DNA of 64,000 bases from Lewinellaceae bacterium (GCA_020636105.1 JACJYL010000001.1:1364001-1428000), one strand, 5' to 3'; shown: positions 7,363-16,394, numbered from the stretch's first letter. Made by a program: numbers and translations. The notes: a model not told the origin generated them from the sequence alone.

Positions 7363-8775
7363 ATGAAAGTAGAACAAATTTATACAGGCTGCCTGGCAGA
7401 AGCAGCTTATTACATCGAAAGTAATGGGGAAGCAGCGGTAATTGATCCTTTAAGAGATATTGAGGATTACCTTAAAAGAGCACAGGAGGGCAATGCGAAG
7501 ATCAAATACATTTTCCTCTCTCACTTCCATGCAGATTTCATGGCTGGGCATCAGGATTTGGCGGCAAAAACCGGAGGTACCATTGTGATTGGGCCTACCG
7601 AAGCTCCTATCGGATATGATGCTCACATCGGGAAAGATAACGAAATATTCAAACTGGGGGATGCGAAATTAAAACTCCTTCACACCCCTGGCCATACCAC
7701 AGAAAGTATGTGCCTGCTGCTTTCTGATGAAAAAGGAAAAGAGGTGGGTTTGTTTAGCGGAGACACTTTGTTTATTGGTGATGTGGGAAGACCTGACTTG
7801 GCTCAAAAGGTGGTCGCTGACCTGACCCAGGATAAACTTGCCCGGATGTTGTACCATTCACTCAGAGAAAAAATAATGCCTTTGGCCGATGATATCATCG
7901 TATATCCAAACCACGGTGCCGGCAGCCCATGTGGAAAAAATATGAGTTCTGAAACCACAGATACCCTTGGCAATCAGAAAAAGACGAATTACGCCCTCAG
8001 ACCTGACCAGACTGAAGATGAGTTTGTAAAAGAATTATTGACTGGGCTCAAAGAGCCCCCCTCTTATTTTCCAAGCATGGTCATCGGTAATATAAAAGGC
8101 ACCGACAGTATCTATGACGTAAGAAAGCGGGAAAACAACCCAATGTCAGCCAATGCCTTTGAGGCGAAAGCGGCCGAGGATCACGTGGTTATTGTGGATA
8201 CAAGAACTTCCACCGAGTTTGTCAAAGGGTTTATTCCAAATTCCATTAACATTGACATTGAGAGCAACTTTGCAGTTTGGGTGGGAACCATTTTGAGAGA
8301 TGTAGATACCAAATTATTGATCGTAACTTATCCAGGCAGAGTGGAAGAAGTGCTCGACAGGTTAGCAAGAGTTGGTTTTGACAATGTATTGGGATATCTC
8401 AATGGAGGTTTTGAGGCCTGGAAAAAAGAAGGGAAAGCCATTGACACCATTCAGTCAGTTACCCCTGAAGAAGTGGCTCAACTGGAAAACGTGAACTTCC
8501 TCGATGTGAGAAGAGAAAGTGAATACGACAGCGAGCACATTCTTAATGCGATTAACGCACCGCTCGATTATCACTGGGAAGCTCCCGGAAAGATCGATAA
8601 ATCAAAAACGTACCATGTATATTGCAGAACCGGAAACAGGTCCGTCATTTTTGCTTCCATTTTAAAAGCCCAGGGTTTTAACAATCTCATTGATGTTGCC
8701 GGGGGAATTGAAGAAATGAAAAAGACCAACAAGTTTAAAATTTCCGAGTACGTCTGTCCTTCAACCTTGTTATAA
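7363..8775 (+). CDS. MBL-fold hydrolase with two rhodanese domains (persulfide dioxygenase-like)
   Basis: A 470-aa cytoplasmic protein. The N-terminal metallo-beta-lactamase domain (about 1-240) carries HFHADFMAGH (H54, H56, D58, H63) and the later GHTTES and GDTLFIGDVGRPDL motifs seen in ETHE1/BaeB-type persulfide dioxygenases and glyoxalase II-like enzymes. Two rhodanese domains follow. The first (about 260-355) lacks a catalytic cysteine, reading TYPGRVEE at the active loop. The second (about 365-460) has CRTGNRS with C421. One active plus one inactive rhodanese is common in this fusion. Persulfide or sulfide detoxification is the likely role; the exact substrate is inferred. Confidence 0.9.
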   Translation: MKVEQIYTGCLAEAAYYIESNGEAAVIDPLRDIEDYLKRAQEGNAKIKYIFLSHFHADFMAGHQDLAAKTGGTIVIGPTEAPIGYDAHIGKDNEIFKLGDAKLKLLHTPGHTTESMCLLLSDEKGKEVGLFSGDTLFIGDVGRPDLAQKVVADLTQDKLARMLYHSLREKIMPLADDIIVYPNHGAGSPCGKNMSSETTDTLGNQKKTNYALRPDQTEDEFVKELLTGLKEPPSYFPSMVIGNIKGTDSIYDVRKRENNPMSANAFEAKAAEDHVVIVDTRTSTEFVKGFIPNSINIDIESNFAVWVGTILRDVDTKLLIVTYPGRVEEVLDRLARVGFDNVLGYLNGGFEAWKKEGKAIDTIQSVTPEEVAQLENVNFLDVRRESEYDSEHILNAINAPLDYHWEAPGKIDKSKTYHVYCRTGNRSVIFASILKAQGFNNLIDVAGGIEEMKKTNKFKISEYVCPSTLL

Positions 8776-8848
8776 CTTGAACAGGTGATAACAAAAAATA
8801 AACACGACATTATTAGTTCGGTATAAATTGTTCGATTTTCATTGGTGG

Positions 8849-8883
8849 AGGTTAATCCCTGATCGGGATTAGCCTCTTTTTTT
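8849..8883 (+). terminator. Intrinsic terminator after the MBL/rhodanese gene
   Basis: AGGTTAATCCC (8849-8859) pairs with GGGATTAGCCT (8865-8875) with one G-T wobble, and seven T residues follow (8877-8883). The universal stress gene downstream therefore probably has its own start or depends on read-through. Confidence 0.88.
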
Positions 8884-8967
8884 CAAACGAACATTTTTTG
8901 AAATGCCGATTTTAGGCCCCATCCTTTGAAAGTTTTCAATTTTTGACCATTACAATTTCTACTACGA

Positions 8968-9801
8968 ATGAAAAAAATTCTTATTCCCAGTGATTTGACT
9001 GAATTGACCGACTTTGCGTATGATATCGCATTGAAAATTGCGAAAAAATGCGATGCCGGCATCGAAATGTTATCCATCGTTCCGGCACCCAATAATGCCT
9101 CTTTTGACAAAGAAGGAAACATCAAAACCGATACGGGGGCCGACCTGACAGGGCTTTACCAGCAATTGGAATCCCAGCAGGAAAAACTGGAAGCATGGGC
9201 CAAAGGAAAAGACCGCATCACGGGAACGACCACCAAAATAGGCCATATTGACGATACCATTTTACGGTTTATCAAAGAAAATAATATCCACCTCGTGACC
9301 ATGGGCACCTCAGGAGCCTATGGGGTGAAACGATGGTTATCCAACTCTCACGCGGCAAAGATTACCCGGCACGCCAAGGTGCCTGTTTTGACCCTGAAAT
9401 GCGACAGGTCAGACATGAAAATCGAAGACCTTCTTTTTGTTTCCGATTTTCATAAACCCGAAAAAATGAACCTGGATCCTGTAAAAACCATCATCGAGGC
9501 CCTCGGTGTTCATTTACATTTCCTGAAAGTCAATACACAAAGGGATTTCCTGCCCAACAGAACCATTAGAATCGCCATGGAAAAGTTCGCAGAACTCAAT
9601 GAACTGGAAAATGTAACCTTTCATATCTATTGTGATGAAACCGTAGAAAAAGGAATCACCAACTTCAGCGCTGATACAGGGATTGAGGTGGTGGCTATAG
9701 GAACCCACCAAAGATCCGGGTATAGCAAAATGTTCCATTCCAGCATTTCCGAAAACGTAGTAAATCATATATGGCAACCCATTCTGACATTTCGTATTTA
9801 A
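8968..9801 (+). CDS. Universal stress protein with two UspA domains
   Basis: This 277-aa protein has tandem UspA folds. Domain one (about 1-150) starts KKILIPSDLTELTDFAYDIA and has the nucleotide-binding loop GTSGAYGVKRWLSNS. Domain two (about 155-277) ends with IGTHQRSGYSKMFHSSISE before PILTF. Such double-domain proteins bind ATP or AMP and respond to starvation, hypoxia or redox stress. It lies in the same direction as the MBL/rhodanese gene and the haem lipoprotein, which suggests a shared stress theme. No clear -33/-7 promoter is visible in front of it. Confidence 0.92.
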   Translation: MKKILIPSDLTELTDFAYDIALKIAKKCDAGIEMLSIVPAPNNASFDKEGNIKTDTGADLTGLYQQLESQQEKLEAWAKGKDRITGTTTKIGHIDDTILRFIKENNIHLVTMGTSGAYGVKRWLSNSHAAKITRHAKVPVLTLKCDRSDMKIEDLLFVSDFHKPEKMNLDPVKTIIEALGVHLHFLKVNTQRDFLPNRTIRIAMEKFAELNELENVTFHIYCDETVEKGITNFSADTGIEVVAIGTHQRSGYSKMFHSSISENVVNHIWQPILTFRI

Positions 9802-9873
9802 TGATAGCAGAAATCACATTCCATAAAATCATTAATTCTTATATTCGCCCCTGGAAATATTAAAAATGTCATT

Positions 9874-10506
9874 ATGAAAATTCGAATCATTGTTACCTTT
9901 ATTCTCGTCCCACTATTATTTGGTTCATGCAAACAGGGTACCCAGAAAAACCAGGCGACCCAGGTAGCGGAACCGCAACCAGTCGATTGGGAAGGCCTGA
10001 AAATAAAAGGTACGGACATTGCTACCACTAGTTTTTTTGCCCTGAGTGGAAAACTAAAAGCTGCTCTTGAGCAAGGAGGAGTACCCAATGCCCTGGAATA
10101 TTGTAAAATTTCGGCCTATCCTCTTATCGACAGCCTGTCTGAATTACACCATGCGACCATTCGAAGGACCAGTTTAAAACTTAGAAATAGCAACAACGCT
10201 CCTTCCCCCAGGGAAAGTGCTGTGTTGAAACAATTCGAATCCTCTTTCGGCCTGAGCCTGGAGGTGGAACCCTTTGTGGAGGATTTAGGAGAGGCAGGGG
10301 TGAATTATTATGGTCCTATATGGGTCCAGAATAACTGTCTCCAATGCCATGGCGTGGTGGGCGAAACGCTAACCACCGCAAACAACGACCTCATCAGAAC
10401 ACTGTATCCCAATGACACCGCCACAGGTTACAGCGAAGGTGATTTTAGGGGTATGTGGGTCGTTAACTTCGAAAAAGGTTATAGTCCTAACACCATTAAA
10501 CAATAA
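9874..10506 (+). CDS. DUF3365 (Tll0287-like) c-type haem lipoprotein
   Basis: A 210-aa predicted lipoprotein (lipobox LLFGSC). The mature region matches the pattern of the DUF3365/Tll0287 family: ALEYCKISAYPLIDSLSE, then IRRTSLKLRNSNNAPSPRE, then a haem c site CLQCH (C155, C158, H159), then DFRGMWVVNF. These are periplasmic or membrane-anchored monohaem proteins, proposed as redox sensors or electron carriers. The gene is followed after 24 bp by a small membrane protein and probably shares its transcript. Confidence 0.85.
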   Translation: MKIRIIVTFILVPLLFGSCKQGTQKNQATQVAEPQPVDWEGLKIKGTDIATTSFFALSGKLKAALEQGGVPNALEYCKISAYPLIDSLSELHHATIRRTSLKLRNSNNAPSPRESAVLKQFESSFGLSLEVEPFVEDLGEAGVNYYGPIWVQNNCLQCHGVVGETLTTANNDLIRTLYPNDTATGYSEGDFRGMWVVNFEKGYSPNTIKQ

Positions 10507-10530
10507 CAAAACAATTAAACCTGACACAAA

Positions 10531-10761
10531 ATGAGTACGAAAACACAACCCTGGAATAGTTTCGCCTTTATCCTGCTTGCCTGCCTGACCCTTGGCCTGG
10601 CTCCTTTTTATCCGGAACCACACATTTGGGGAAAAATCAGATGGATCCTGGGGGGAGCCAAAGGCATGGGACCCATCGATTGGTTTGATTTTATTTTTCA
10701 CGGCATTCCGTGGGTTTTACTGATCAGGTACTTTTCTTTAAAGGTATCCGGGAAATTATAA
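10531..10761 (+). CDS. Small conserved inner-membrane protein
   Basis: A 76-aa protein with two predicted membrane segments (SFAFILLACLTLGLAPF and FDFIFHGIPWVLLIRYF) joined by a charged loop containing PEPHIWGKIRW. Short proteins of this kind occur in many Bacteroidota, sometimes labelled as transporter components without functional evidence. It starts 24 bp after the haem lipoprotein, so a membrane role next to that protein is plausible. No function is claimed. Confidence 0.75.
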   Translation: MSTKTQPWNSFAFILLACLTLGLAPFYPEPHIWGKIRWILGGAKGMGPIDWFDFIFHGIPWVLLIRYFSLKVSGKL

Positions 10762-10816
10762 TTTCAACGATTGTCTTTAATCAAGATTTCTTTTATGCTT
10801 AAATTAGCTACCGTAC

Positions 10817-10883
10817 ACTTTTTTGTATCACGCTGATGGAGCAAGGCGACATACCATACCTTTGGTCAGTATTCCGTTGATTT
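10817..10883. repeat. Dispersed repeat, copy 1 (related to 50102-50257)
   Basis: Bases 10834-10880 match 50113-50159 at 38 of 47 positions. The preceding 21 bases (10817-10837) are the reverse complement of 50239-50257 apart from a 2-bp gap. In both copies the shared core can be read as Met-Glu-Gln-x-Asp-Ile-x-Tyr-Leu-Trp-Ser-Val-Phe-Arg, with several of the differences silent. The copy lies between the 3' ends of convergent genes (10761 and 10926). Confidence 0.55.
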
Positions 10884-10925
10884 TTGATAATCATTTTCGG
10901 TAATACCATTTCAACCCTACCCCAT

Positions 10926-12305
10926 CTATTTCACATGCTCAAAATGAGCCGTAAAATGTCGGAGAAAAGGAGGTTCACGGACGATCTTAAAACCTTTGAC
11001 CAGGTGTTTCGTTTCCCTTAATTCTTTAAATGCTTCGACTACATAGTCCATATGGCTTTGGGTGTAAACCCTTCTAGGAATAGCCAATCGGACCAGTTCC
11101 ATTGCAGCGGATACGAATTCCCCTTTTTCATCATAATGGCCAAACATTACGGAGCCTATCTCACAGGCACGAATCCCTGAAATTTTGTACAATTCACAAG
11201 CCAGTGCCTGCCCTGGGAATTGTTCGGGAGGAATATGGTCATAGAATGATTTAGCATCCACATAAACAGCATGCCCGCCAATGGGCTTAATGACCGGAAT
11301 GCCCAGTTCTGAAAGTTTTTCGCCCACATAAGTGGTACTTTTTATCCTGTAATTCAAATAAGCGGGATCAAAAACCTCTCTCAAACCCACTGCAATCGCC
11401 TCCATATCACGGCCGGCCAATCCTCCATACGTTGAATAACCTTCTGTGATGATCAAAACGGTCCGGCAGGAAACGGCAAGATCCTCATCTTTCAGCGCGA
11501 GAAAACCGCCCATATTGACCAACCCGTCTTTTTTGGCACTCATGATACAGCCGTCCGCCAGGCCAAACATCTCCCGGGCAATTTCGCGATAAGTTTTTTC
11601 AGCGTATTCAGGTTCCCGATGTTTAATAAAATAAGCATTCTCGGCTACCCGGCAGGCATCGAGAATAAAGCGAAGGCCGTTTTCTTTACAAACCGAGGCA
11701 ATTTCTTTGGCATTTTGCATGCTGGCAGGCTGCCCTCCCCCACTGTTATTGGTCACGGTAAGAATGATGGCACCTATATTTTCAGGACCATACTGTTTTA
11801 TCGTATCTTTCAGTTTATCAATATCCATATTCCCTTTGAAAGGGTGATCCACCGTTGGATGAAGCGCTTCCGGAACCGGACAATCAATGGCTTTGGCTCC
11901 TGAATATTCAATATTTGCCCGGGTGGTATCAAAGTGGGTATTGGAAATAAACACTTTTCCTTTTCCGCCCAACTGGCTGTATAACAAATGTTCAGCCGCC
12001 CGGCCCTGGTGAGTAGGCATGACGAAAGGAAATCCGGTCAGATCTTCAATTTCGGCCTTCAATAACTCCCAACTCCTTGCCCCGGCATAACTTTCATCTC
12101 CACGCATTATTCCGGCCCATTGCTCGGCGCTCATCGCTGAAGTGCCGCTATCCGTCAGCAAGTCGATAATCACCTGCCTTGCGGTAAGCAGGAAAGGATT
12201 GTAATGCGCCTTTTCCAGAAAAGCAATGCGCTCTTCTTCTGTGGTCAGTTCAATTTGCTCGACCACCTTGATTCTGAATGGTTCTATTGTTATTTTTGAA
12301 TGCAT
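10926..12305 (-). CDS. tnaA: Tryptophanase (tryptophan indole-lyase)
   Basis: A 459-aa PLP-dependent beta-eliminating lyase that splits tryptophan into indole, pyruvate and ammonia. Landmarks are EPFRIKVVE, LLTDSGTSAMS, PTHQGRAAE, the PLP-lysine loop MSAKKDG and LRHFTAHF at the C-terminus. The family also contains tyrosine phenol-lyase. At three positions that separate the two, this protein has the tryptophanase residues: Asp in HFDTTR (Thr in the phenol-lyase), Ile in CEIGS (Arg in the phenol-lyase) and His in LRHFT (Phe in the phenol-lyase). These comparisons are from memory of the E. coli and Citrobacter enzymes. It stands alone, without a visible TnaC leader or permease gene. Confidence 0.9.
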   Translation of the reverse strand: MHSKITIEPFRIKVVEQIELTTEEERIAFLEKAHYNPFLLTARQVIIDLLTDSGTSAMSAEQWAGIMRGDESYAGARSWELLKAEIEDLTGFPFVMPTHQGRAAEHLLYSQLGGKGKVFISNTHFDTTRANIEYSGAKAIDCPVPEALHPTVDHPFKGNMDIDKLKDTIKQYGPENIGAIILTVTNNSGGGQPASMQNAKEIASVCKENGLRFILDACRVAENAYFIKHREPEYAEKTYREIAREMFGLADGCIMSAKKDGLVNMGGFLALKDEDLAVSCRTVLIITEGYSTYGGLAGRDMEAIAVGLREVFDPAYLNYRIKSTTYVGEKLSELGIPVIKPIGGHAVYVDAKSFYDHIPPEQFPGQALACELYKISGIRACEIGSVMFGHYDEKGEFVSAAMELVRLAIPRRVYTQSHMDYVVEAFKELRETKHLVKGFKIVREPPFLRHFTAHFEHVK

Positions 12306-12459
12306 TTGTCTGTTTTTTATTCGGGTGAAGGTAATTTAATACCCTGTGCATTTTCCTGACGAATATCATTGTGGAAGGTGATTTTCACTACCCCGGGAAT
12401 ATTCGGAAAAAAACGGCTTAGGCAAAAAAACACACTGTTGGAAAATTTAACACAAAATT

Positions 12460-12491
12460 TTTGGCCAGCCGCTACCATAAAGTTACATTTG
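12460..12491 (+). promoter_or_regulatory. Promoter of the M23 peptidase gene
   Basis: TTTG at 12460-12463 and TACATTTG at 12484-12491 are separated by 20 bp, a good match to the Bacteroidota consensus. A start near 12497 would give a leader of about 110 nt. Confidence 0.7.
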
Positions 12492-12607
12492 CTGCCGACA
12501 TAGATAATGTGTCGTAAACTTTGAGAGCGTATTACTTAAACTCTGGCCTTAGTACTGGTAAAGAACTACACAGGCTAAAAGCCAATTCCTAACCCAAAAT
12601 TGAGATT

Positions 12608-14023
12608 GTGGAAATTCCTCAGCTGTTCACTAAAAAGTGGAATAACATTAAACTTTATAATAAACGCACCAAGACGCTACTTTTTTCAAGTCTGTTTATC
12701 GCAGTTTCTGCGTTAAGTCTTATGGCTGCTTTTTATAAATCCCCAACTGCTTTTTCCGATAAAAAACAGATCAATAAAAATATAAAACTCGGTGCCTTTC
12801 CCGTTGATATTCCAACGGTAAAATACGGTTTTGCCCTCGACACTTTTAATGTAACTGAAGGCAAAATTGAATCAGGCACTTTTCTCGGAGATATCCTACA
12901 TGCGCAAAAAATGGATTTTCAATCCATAGATCAGCTGGTCAAAAATGCCGCTGATGTTTTTGATGTGCGTAAATTCCGCGAAGACCGTCCTTATACCATT
13001 CTTTCCCGCGACACTTCCCAAACAGCGGATTATTTCATTTACGAACCCAGTGTTTTCGAATATATCGTTTTTCATCTTAAGGGAGACCTGAAAGTGGAAA
13101 GGATAGAAAGGGAAGTGATCACTGAAACCAAAACGGCAGCAGGACTGTTGGAATCAACGCTTTGGCAGGCTATGACTGATAACGGGATGAGCTTTGAGCT
13201 GGCGGACAAAATGGAGGATGCCCTGCAATGGTCCATTGACTTTCACCATCTCCAAAAAAACGACGAATTCAAACTCGTTTACGAAGAAAAATACATTGAC
13301 GGAGAAGTTGTGGGAGTTGGAATGGTTAAAGCCGCTTATTATAAAACAGAAAATAACGAATATTATTCCCTGTTTTATAAAGGAGAGAAAGAAGAAGGCT
13401 ATTACGATCTTGAGGGCAGACCAATGAAAAGTACCTTCCTTAAATCTCCGGTCAAATTTTCCCGCATCTCTTCTCATTACAACCTCAACAGGTTCCACCC
13501 AATTCTAAAAAGAACTCGTCCTCACTTCGGTACGGACTATGCAGCACCATATGGAACGCCGATTCTGGCGGTAGGTAATGGTGTAGTATCTATGGCTTCC
13601 TATACCAATGGCAATGGTAATTTCGTCAAGATCAGACACGATAAGGTGTATGAAACACAATACCTGCATATGCAAAAATTTGCTCCGGGCATCCATCCCG
13701 GCGCACAGGTAAAGCAAGGGCAGGTCATAGGTTATGTAGGTTCTACAGGACTTGCAACCGGTCCTCATGTATGTTTCAGATTCTGGAAAAACGGGAAACA
13801 GGTCAACCACCTGAATTTAAAATTCCCTCCATCGCTGCCACTTCCTGAAGCGGAATTGCCTGCTTATTATGATTACCGTGATCACTACCTGGAATTGTTG
13901 AACAACGTAGCGATTCCGGTTCATGTAACAGAAGCATTTTCAGCTACAGACACCATAAAAATTACCGGAGAGCTTGTCGATCCTGCCTCTGAAGGTTCAG
14001 GTGAAAAGAAAGGCAATCCATAA
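12608..14023 (+). CDS. M23 family (LytM-like) peptidase, membrane-anchored
   Basis: A 471-aa envelope protein. A membrane segment near residues 23-42 (TLLFSSLFIAVSALSLMAAF) is followed by a linker/OapA-like region and a C-terminal M23 peptidase domain (about 295-405). The zinc motif HFGTD gives H306 and D310. The last motif, normally H-x-H, reads GPHVCFRF (H387, C389), so the usual third zinc ligand His is a Cys. Such proteins cut or regulate cutting of peptidoglycan crosslinks. A GTG at 12608 is used as the start because it keeps the membrane anchor; no ATG serves that purpose. The C-terminal tail is Gly/Ser/Lys-rich. Confidence 0.87.
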   Translation: MEIPQLFTKKWNNIKLYNKRTKTLLFSSLFIAVSALSLMAAFYKSPTAFSDKKQINKNIKLGAFPVDIPTVKYGFALDTFNVTEGKIESGTFLGDILHAQKMDFQSIDQLVKNAADVFDVRKFREDRPYTILSRDTSQTADYFIYEPSVFEYIVFHLKGDLKVERIEREVITETKTAAGLLESTLWQAMTDNGMSFELADKMEDALQWSIDFHHLQKNDEFKLVYEEKYIDGEVVGVGMVKAAYYKTENNEYYSLFYKGEKEEGYYDLEGRPMKSTFLKSPVKFSRISSHYNLNRFHPILKRTRPHFGTDYAAPYGTPILAVGNGVVSMASYTNGNGNFVKIRHDKVYETQYLHMQKFAPGIHPGAQVKQGQVIGYVGSTGLATGPHVCFRFWKNGKQVNHLNLKFPPSLPLPEAELPAYYDYRDHYLELLNNVAIPVHVTEAFSATDTIKITGELVDPASEGSGEKKGNP

Positions 14024-14056
14024 AAATCCCCGGTCAAAACAAACCGAAAAAGACAA

Positions 14057-14090
14057 AGGCCACCGAATTACATTTCGATGGCCTTTTTTT
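14057..14090. terminator. Bidirectional terminator between convergent genes
   Basis: AGGCCACCGAA (14057-14067) pairs with TTCGATGGCCT (14074-14084) with one mismatch, and seven T residues follow on the plus strand. A/G-rich sequence on the left gives a weaker T-rich tract on the minus strand. It separates the M23 gene from YqgE. Confidence 0.8.
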
Positions 14091-14116
14091 ATGGTTACTG
14101 TTCAATTTCTAAAAAA

Positions 14117-14674
14117 TCAATTCCAGCTCGCGGCATCAGGCATTTGGGCGATAACCGTATAAGGGTTTCCCTTATTGTACATCACCGTGTTCCACAGATT
14201 ATCCGATTCCATTTTAAAGATGTAATTTGCATCCAGATCTGCGGTAACCCATGAGCCGTAAACCATTTCATTTTTTAGCTGCCCTTCGGACCAACCGGTA
14301 TAACCGATAAAAAAACGGATATTGTTCGGCATGACCAGTTTGGAAGAAATGAGAAACTTGAGTTTTTCAAAATTCCCTCCCCAGTAAACTCCTTCAGCTA
14401 CTTTGACGCTATCTTCCAGCAATTCTCCAATATTGTGAATGTAATGAATGGTATCGGTTTGCACAGGACCTCCAAAATAAACACTAGCTTCAAACTCAGG
14501 AAAATCCTGAACCAGGCGATCAATGGTCGTATCTTCAATAGGTTTATTCAAGACAAACCCAAGACTTCCCTCGTCATTATGTTCGCAAAGCAATACTACC
14601 GCTCGTTTAAAATTGGTATCTCTCATAAACGGCTCGGCAAGTAATATCTTCCCTTTCCCTAATTCCTTAGCCAT
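14117..14674 (-). CDS. YqgE/AlgH family protein
   Basis: A 185-aa protein of the YqgE/AlgH (DUF179) family. It opens with KGKILLAEPFMRDTNFKRAVVLLCEHN and has the usual GSLGFVLNKP, YFGGPV and GYTGWSEGQLKNE motifs. The length is normal. The family is conserved and cytoplasmic, with no settled biochemical function. CAAATTTA at 14743-14750 reads as a TAAATTTG -7 box on the minus strand, without a clear -33 box. It is separated from fabD by 163 bp and probably transcribed on its own. Confidence 0.93.
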   Translation of the reverse strand: MAKELGKGKILLAEPFMRDTNFKRAVVLLCEHNDEGSLGFVLNKPIEDTTIDRLVQDFPEFEASVYFGGPVQTDTIHYIHNIGELLEDSVKVAEGVYWGGNFEKLKFLISSKLVMPNNIRFFIGYTGWSEGQLKNEMVYGSWVTADLDANYIFKMESDNLWNTVMYNKGNPYTVIAQMPDAASWN

Positions 14675-14837
14675 CTAAATAAATTTTTAATCATCCTGCT
14701 CATGAAATTCAGTCACAATTTGTGCCCTTCCGGAATAAAAAGCAAATTTAAGTGATCCATTGTTCGTTAATGTTTTCCTAAAACCGCTTCGGAAAACACA
14801 CAAAACAATGCAAATCAATTACTTAAAATAAAATTCA

Positions 14838-15716
14838 TCACAGAGCTCTCGTAGGAAAACGGCGGTCAATTTTCTTGACAAATCCCTGTAATACCTTACC
14901 GTTGCCCCCTACTTCGACAATTTCAGAAACCCCGGCCTCCAGCATGTTCACCATGGTTTGGGTCCAGCGCACCGGGGAAGTCAATTGAGCGATCAGCAGT
15001 TTTTTGATCTCCTCAGGGTCCTGATGCGGCATAGCATCAACATTTTGATAAACCGGACATTGGGGAACAACAAATTCAGTATTCTCGATAGCTTTTTGTA
15101 ACTCTTCCTGGGCCGGCATCATCAGTGGGGAATGGAAAGCTCCCCCAACCTGTAACATAATGGCACGAAGGGCTCCAGCCTCAGTCAGCTTTTCAACCGC
15201 CTTTTCCACTCCCGGCACAGAACCCGAGATGACCAGCTGTCCCGGACAATTATAATTCGCGGCAACGACCACTTCTCCAATGCTTTCGCAAATCTGCTCT
15301 ACGACCTCATCCTCCAGTCCCAAAATCGCGGCCATCGTACCTTCCACCATTTCACAGGCCTTCTGCATGGCCATGGCGCGCTGGTAAACCAGTTTAAGCC
15401 CATCTTCAAAATCAAGTACTCCCGCTGCCACCAGGGCAGAAAACTCTCCCAAAGAATGTCCGGCAACAGCATCGGGTCTGAAATCAGCTCCCGCCATTTT
15501 TGCTTTGACAATGGAATGTATGAAAACCGCTGGTTGAGTTACTTTTGTCTGCTTCAGATCTTCAGCACTCCCGTCAAACATAATATCCGAAATGCGAAAC
15601 CCTAAAACATCATTGGCTTTTTCGAACCATTGCCTGGCCATTTCAGAACTTTCATAAAGATCCTTGCCCATTCCTTCAAATTGAGATCCCTGACCGGGAA
15701 AAACATATGCGTTCAT
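14838..15716 (-). CDS. fabD: Malonyl-CoA:ACP transacylase
   Basis: A 292-aa enzyme that loads malonyl groups onto acyl carrier protein for fatty acid synthesis. It begins AYVFPGQGSQFEGMG, has the nucleophile motif GHSLGE with S88, and the catalytic histidine in GGAFHSPLM. The length matches the family. It lies 61 bp downstream of folE in the same direction, so the two may be co-transcribed, though they belong to different pathways. Confidence 0.95.
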   Translation of the reverse strand: MNAYVFPGQGSQFEGMGKDLYESSEMARQWFEKANDVLGFRISDIMFDGSAEDLKQTKVTQPAVFIHSIVKAKMAGADFRPDAVAGHSLGEFSALVAAGVLDFEDGLKLVYQRAMAMQKACEMVEGTMAAILGLEDEVVEQICESIGEVVVAANYNCPGQLVISGSVPGVEKAVEKLTEAGALRAIMLQVGGAFHSPLMMPAQEELQKAIENTEFVVPQCPVYQNVDAMPHQDPEEIKKLLIAQLTSPVRWTQTMVNMLEAGVSEIVEVGGNGKVLQGFVKKIDRRFPTRAL

Positions 15717-15777
15717 TTCCTGTTTTGTTTTTCGTTTAATAAATTCAACTGTTTCAGCTATGGAAACACTCCATTCA

Positions 15778-16374
15778 CTAATGCAATTTATGAGAAATCA
15801 GGTTTAAAAATTCGTTTCTGGTTTCAAAATTCTCAAATGCCCCTGTAAAGGCTGAAGTAGTCGTCACCGAATTTTGCTTTTGCACCCCGCGCATCATCAT
15901 ACACATATGCCGGGCTTCAATAACAATGGCCACCCCAAGTGGCTTTAATGTTTTGTCGATGCAGTGCAATATTTCATCTGTCAAACGTTCCTGCACCTGT
16001 AATCTCCTGGCGTAAACATCGATGACCCTTGGTATTTTACTCAATCCCACGATATAACCATTGGGAATATAAGCCACATGAGCCTTGCCGAAAAATGGAA
16101 GCATATGGTGTTCGCAAAGGGAATAGATCTCAATATCCTTCACGATAACCATTTCACTGTAACTCTCCTTAAACATAGCCGACCGCAGGACTTCCTCCCC
16201 GTCGAGATGGTACCCTTCTGTGAGAAACTGCATGGCCTTAGCCACCCGCTCCGGTGTTTTTACAAGTCCCTCTCTGTCAATATTCTCCCCCAGTCCTTTC
16301 AGGATAAGCTCATAATTTTCAATCAAGCCTTTTGTCACTTCATCGAGTTCCCCCATTTTTTCTTTGTCTTCCAT
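15778..16374 (-). CDS. folE: GTP cyclohydrolase I
   Basis: A 198-aa enzyme that makes dihydroneopterin triphosphate from GTP, the first step of folate biosynthesis and the source of substrate for QueD. Motifs are KTPERVAKAM, the zinc site CEHHMLPFFGKAHVAYIP and QVQERLTDEI. The ATG at 16374 is preferred over 16419: it begins at MEDKEK, and the likely -7 box at 16395-16402 lies between the two candidates, so an mRNA from that promoter would not include the earlier ATG. Confidence 0.95.
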   Translation of the reverse strand: MEDKEKMGELDEVTKGLIENYELILKGLGENIDREGLVKTPERVAKAMQFLTEGYHLDGEEVLRSAMFKESYSEMVIVKDIEIYSLCEHHMLPFFGKAHVAYIPNGYIVGLSKIPRVIDVYARRLQVQERLTDEILHCIDKTLKPLGVAIVIEARHMCMMMRGVQKQNSVTTTSAFTGAFENFETRNEFLNLISHKLH

Positions 16375-16394
16375 AGTTTTATTTTTACAACAGA

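Noticed and set aside
10926..12305. Tyrosine phenol-lyase as the identity of the beta-eliminating lyase
   Set aside because: The residues that recognise phenol (Thr, Arg and Phe in the phenol-lyase) are Asp, Ile and His here, as in tryptophanase.
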